Shown here: in pieces, positions 5,706 through 6,458 of the stretch
Layout of the letters: each line of letters opens with the position of its first letter
How positions within the stretch are numbered: the stretch's first letter is position 1
Assembly: GCA_039178165.1 (NCBI GenBank)
Contig: JBCDFL010000187.1
Span: 1-6,458, forward strand
Length of the DNA: 6,458 bases
From: JBCBCP01 sp039178165
GTDB taxonomy: Bacteria > Pseudomonadota > Alphaproteobacteria > Rhodobacterales > Rhodobacteraceae
Direction of reading: 5' to 3'
Made by a program: the position numbers and the translations under genes
The notes under the pieces: generated by a model
Seen by the model: the letters and a program-made list of their open reading frames with translations, nothing else
What the model was told of the DNA's origin: nothing
Database searches by the model: none

Positions 5706-5709
5706 GGAG
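5706..5709 (+). promoter_or_regulatory. Ribosome binding site favouring the TTG start of fliO
   Basis: GGAG lies 10 nt before TTG at 5720 and within the predicted sigma-54 transcript. The alternative ATG at 5747 has no comparable purine-rich site at a useful distance, so this element favours the TTG start. Confidence 0.55.
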
Positions 5710-5719
5710 ACATCGCGCC

Positions 5720-6004
5720 TTGGAGCCCTTCACCCCCGAAAGATTTATGATCATCGCGGTCTTCGTCGCCGTCCTCGTCGGCGTCTGGGGAATCATCCGC
5801 CTCAACCGGGACACGCTGGCCACGCGCCTCAAAGCGACCCGGCGGATCGAGGTGGAAAGCGTCGCCCGGCTGACCCAAGATGCCCAGGCCGCGCTGGTCG
5901 CGGTCGACGGCGCGCGGCTTCTGATCGTGTCGGGCAAGCGCACGGGCATCGCCATCCACCCCCTGCCCGCGGATGGCGCGGGCCCCGCGGTGGACACCCC
6001 ATGA
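5720..6004 (+). CDS. fliO: FliO-like flagellar export gate assembly protein
   Basis: FliO is a small membrane protein that helps FliP form its pentamer during assembly of the export gate. This 94-residue product has one hydrophobic segment at about 10-26 (MIIAVFVAVLVGVWGII), then a basic stretch and a compact cytoplasmic domain. That domain has RRIEVESVARLTQDAQAALV and VDGARLLIVSGKRTG, resembling the FliO pattern of a beta-rich domain after the membrane helix (L.V.....L....L.LV.V.....LLLV...G). It is shorter than many FliO proteins. The longest supported start is TTG at 5720, with GGAG 10 nt upstream; an ATG at 5747 (codon 10) would leave the membrane segment but remove the first nine residues. 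The stop overlaps the fliP ATG as ATGA. Identity rests on topology, the C-terminal pattern and position between fliN and fliP. Confidence 0.85.
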   Translation: MEPFTPERFMIIAVFVAVLVGVWGIIRLNRDTLATRLKATRRIEVESVARLTQDAQAALVAVDGARLLIVSGKRTGIAIHPLPADGAGPAVDTP

Positions 6005-6458
6005 TGCGGGCCGTCCTGATCGCCGGTCTGGCCCTGACGCCGTCGCTGGCCGCGGCGCAGCAGGGCATTCCGATCCTGTCGCTCGACAATGACGGGGGCA
6101 CGACCTACTCGCTGTCCTTCCAGCTTTTGGCGTTCATGACGGCGTTGACGGTGCTGCCCGGTCTGGTGCTGGGCATGACGGCCTTCACCCGGATCATCAT
6201 CGTCCTGTCGATCCTGCGGCAAGCCCTCGGCACGATGCAGACGCCGCCGAACCAAGTGCTGATCGCAATCGCGCTTTTCCTGACCTTCTTCGTCATGCAG
6301 CCCGTCCTGACGGAGGTCTACACCTCCGCCGTCAGCCCCTATCTCGACGGAACGCTGGCGCCCGACGCCGCCATCGCGACCGCGTGGGAGCATCTGTCCG
6401 GCTACATGCTGTCCAACACGCGGCAGAACGATTTGCTGATGTTCTCCGAACTCAGCGG
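6001..6458 (+). CDS. fliP: FliP flagellar export gate protein, N-terminal part (3' truncated)
   Basis: The window holds the first 152 codons of fliP and runs out before the stop. FliP forms, with FliQ and FliR, the export gate in the inner membrane under the MS ring. Residues 1-19 are a cleavable signal peptide (basic MMR, hydrophobic core, LAAA before QQ), as is usual for FliP. Mature sequence contains YSLSFQLLAFMTALTVLPGLVLGMTAFTRIIIVLSILRQALGT (about 36-78), then PPNQVLIAIALFLTFFVMQPV (82-102). These are the first two membrane segments with the FTR/IIIVL..LR.A.GT and PPNQV signatures. The periplasmic stretch with GYMLSNTRQNDLLMFSEL (134-151) also matches. The ATG at 6001 overlaps the fliO stop (ATGA); a second ATG follows at once at 6004. 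Translation is probably coupled to fliO. fliQ, fliR and flhB probably follow. Confidence 0.97.
   Translation, partial: MMRAVLIAGLALTPSLAAAQQGIPILSLDNDGGTTYSLSFQLLAFMTALTVLPGLVLGMTAFTRIIIVLSILRQALGTMQTPPNQVLIAIALFLTFFVMQPVLTEVYTSAVSPYLDGTLAPDAAIATAWEHLSGYMLSNTRQNDLLMFSELS

Noticed and set aside
5667..5750. 27-codon ORF in the fliN-fliO gap ending in ATGA with the internal fliO ATG
   Set aside because: Its start lies within the sigma-54 promoter, upstream of the predicted transcript start, and it has no ribosome binding site. It could only be translated on read-through from fliN.

Overview
This window is a block of flagellar basal-body, C-ring and export genes, all on the + strand, in the order fliG (3' end), fliH, fliI, fliJ, fliK, fliL, fliM, fliN, fliO, fliP (5' part). 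The DNA is clearly GC-rich, with strong G/C preference at third codon positions. Nothing in it looks like an insertion sequence, prophage, CRISPR array or RNA gene. The products suggest a proteobacterium. Base composition, Ala/Arg-rich proteins and short divergent FliH/FliJ/FliK/FliO point to an alphaproteobacterium, plausibly Rhodobacterales; this is inference. The unbroken G-H-I-J-K-L-M-N-O-P order is the one known from gammaproteobacteria and from the Fla1 flagellar set of Rhodobacter sphaeroides.

Region 1 (1-2648) holds fliG-fliH-fliI-fliJ. The genes overlap or nearly touch (AGGAGG over the fliG stop, ATGA at fliH/fliI, 8-nt overlap at fliI/fliJ) and look like the tail of one operon. They encode the end of the rotor switch protein FliG and the soluble export ATPase complex: stator FliH, ATPase FliI and coiled-coil stalk/chaperone FliJ.

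Region 2 (2649-5654) starts with a 61-nt gap that holds a well-matched sigma-54 promoter, then fliK (hook-length control), fliL (stator-associated membrane protein), fliM and fliN (C-ring). The fliK/fliL and fliL/fliM junctions have the same 8-nt spacer, GGCGCCCC, followed by ATGAC.

Region 3 (5655-6458) starts with a 65-nt gap holding a second, near-consensus sigma-54 promoter abutting a 10-bp perfect palindrome. It is followed by fliO and fliP, overlapping as ATGA, which begin the membrane export gate and probably continue into fliQ/fliR/flhB beyond the window.

The main result beyond gene calling is regulatory. Two sigma-54 sites with identical element spacing sit in the only two gaps longer than 12 nt. 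They share the octamer GAGACCTT at the predicted transcription start and divide the cluster into export ATPase / hook-length plus C-ring / export gate units. The fliK promoter also argues that fliK starts at 2710, not at the upstream ATG at 2593. I found no evidence for a wholly new system; the genes themselves are standard flagellar components.
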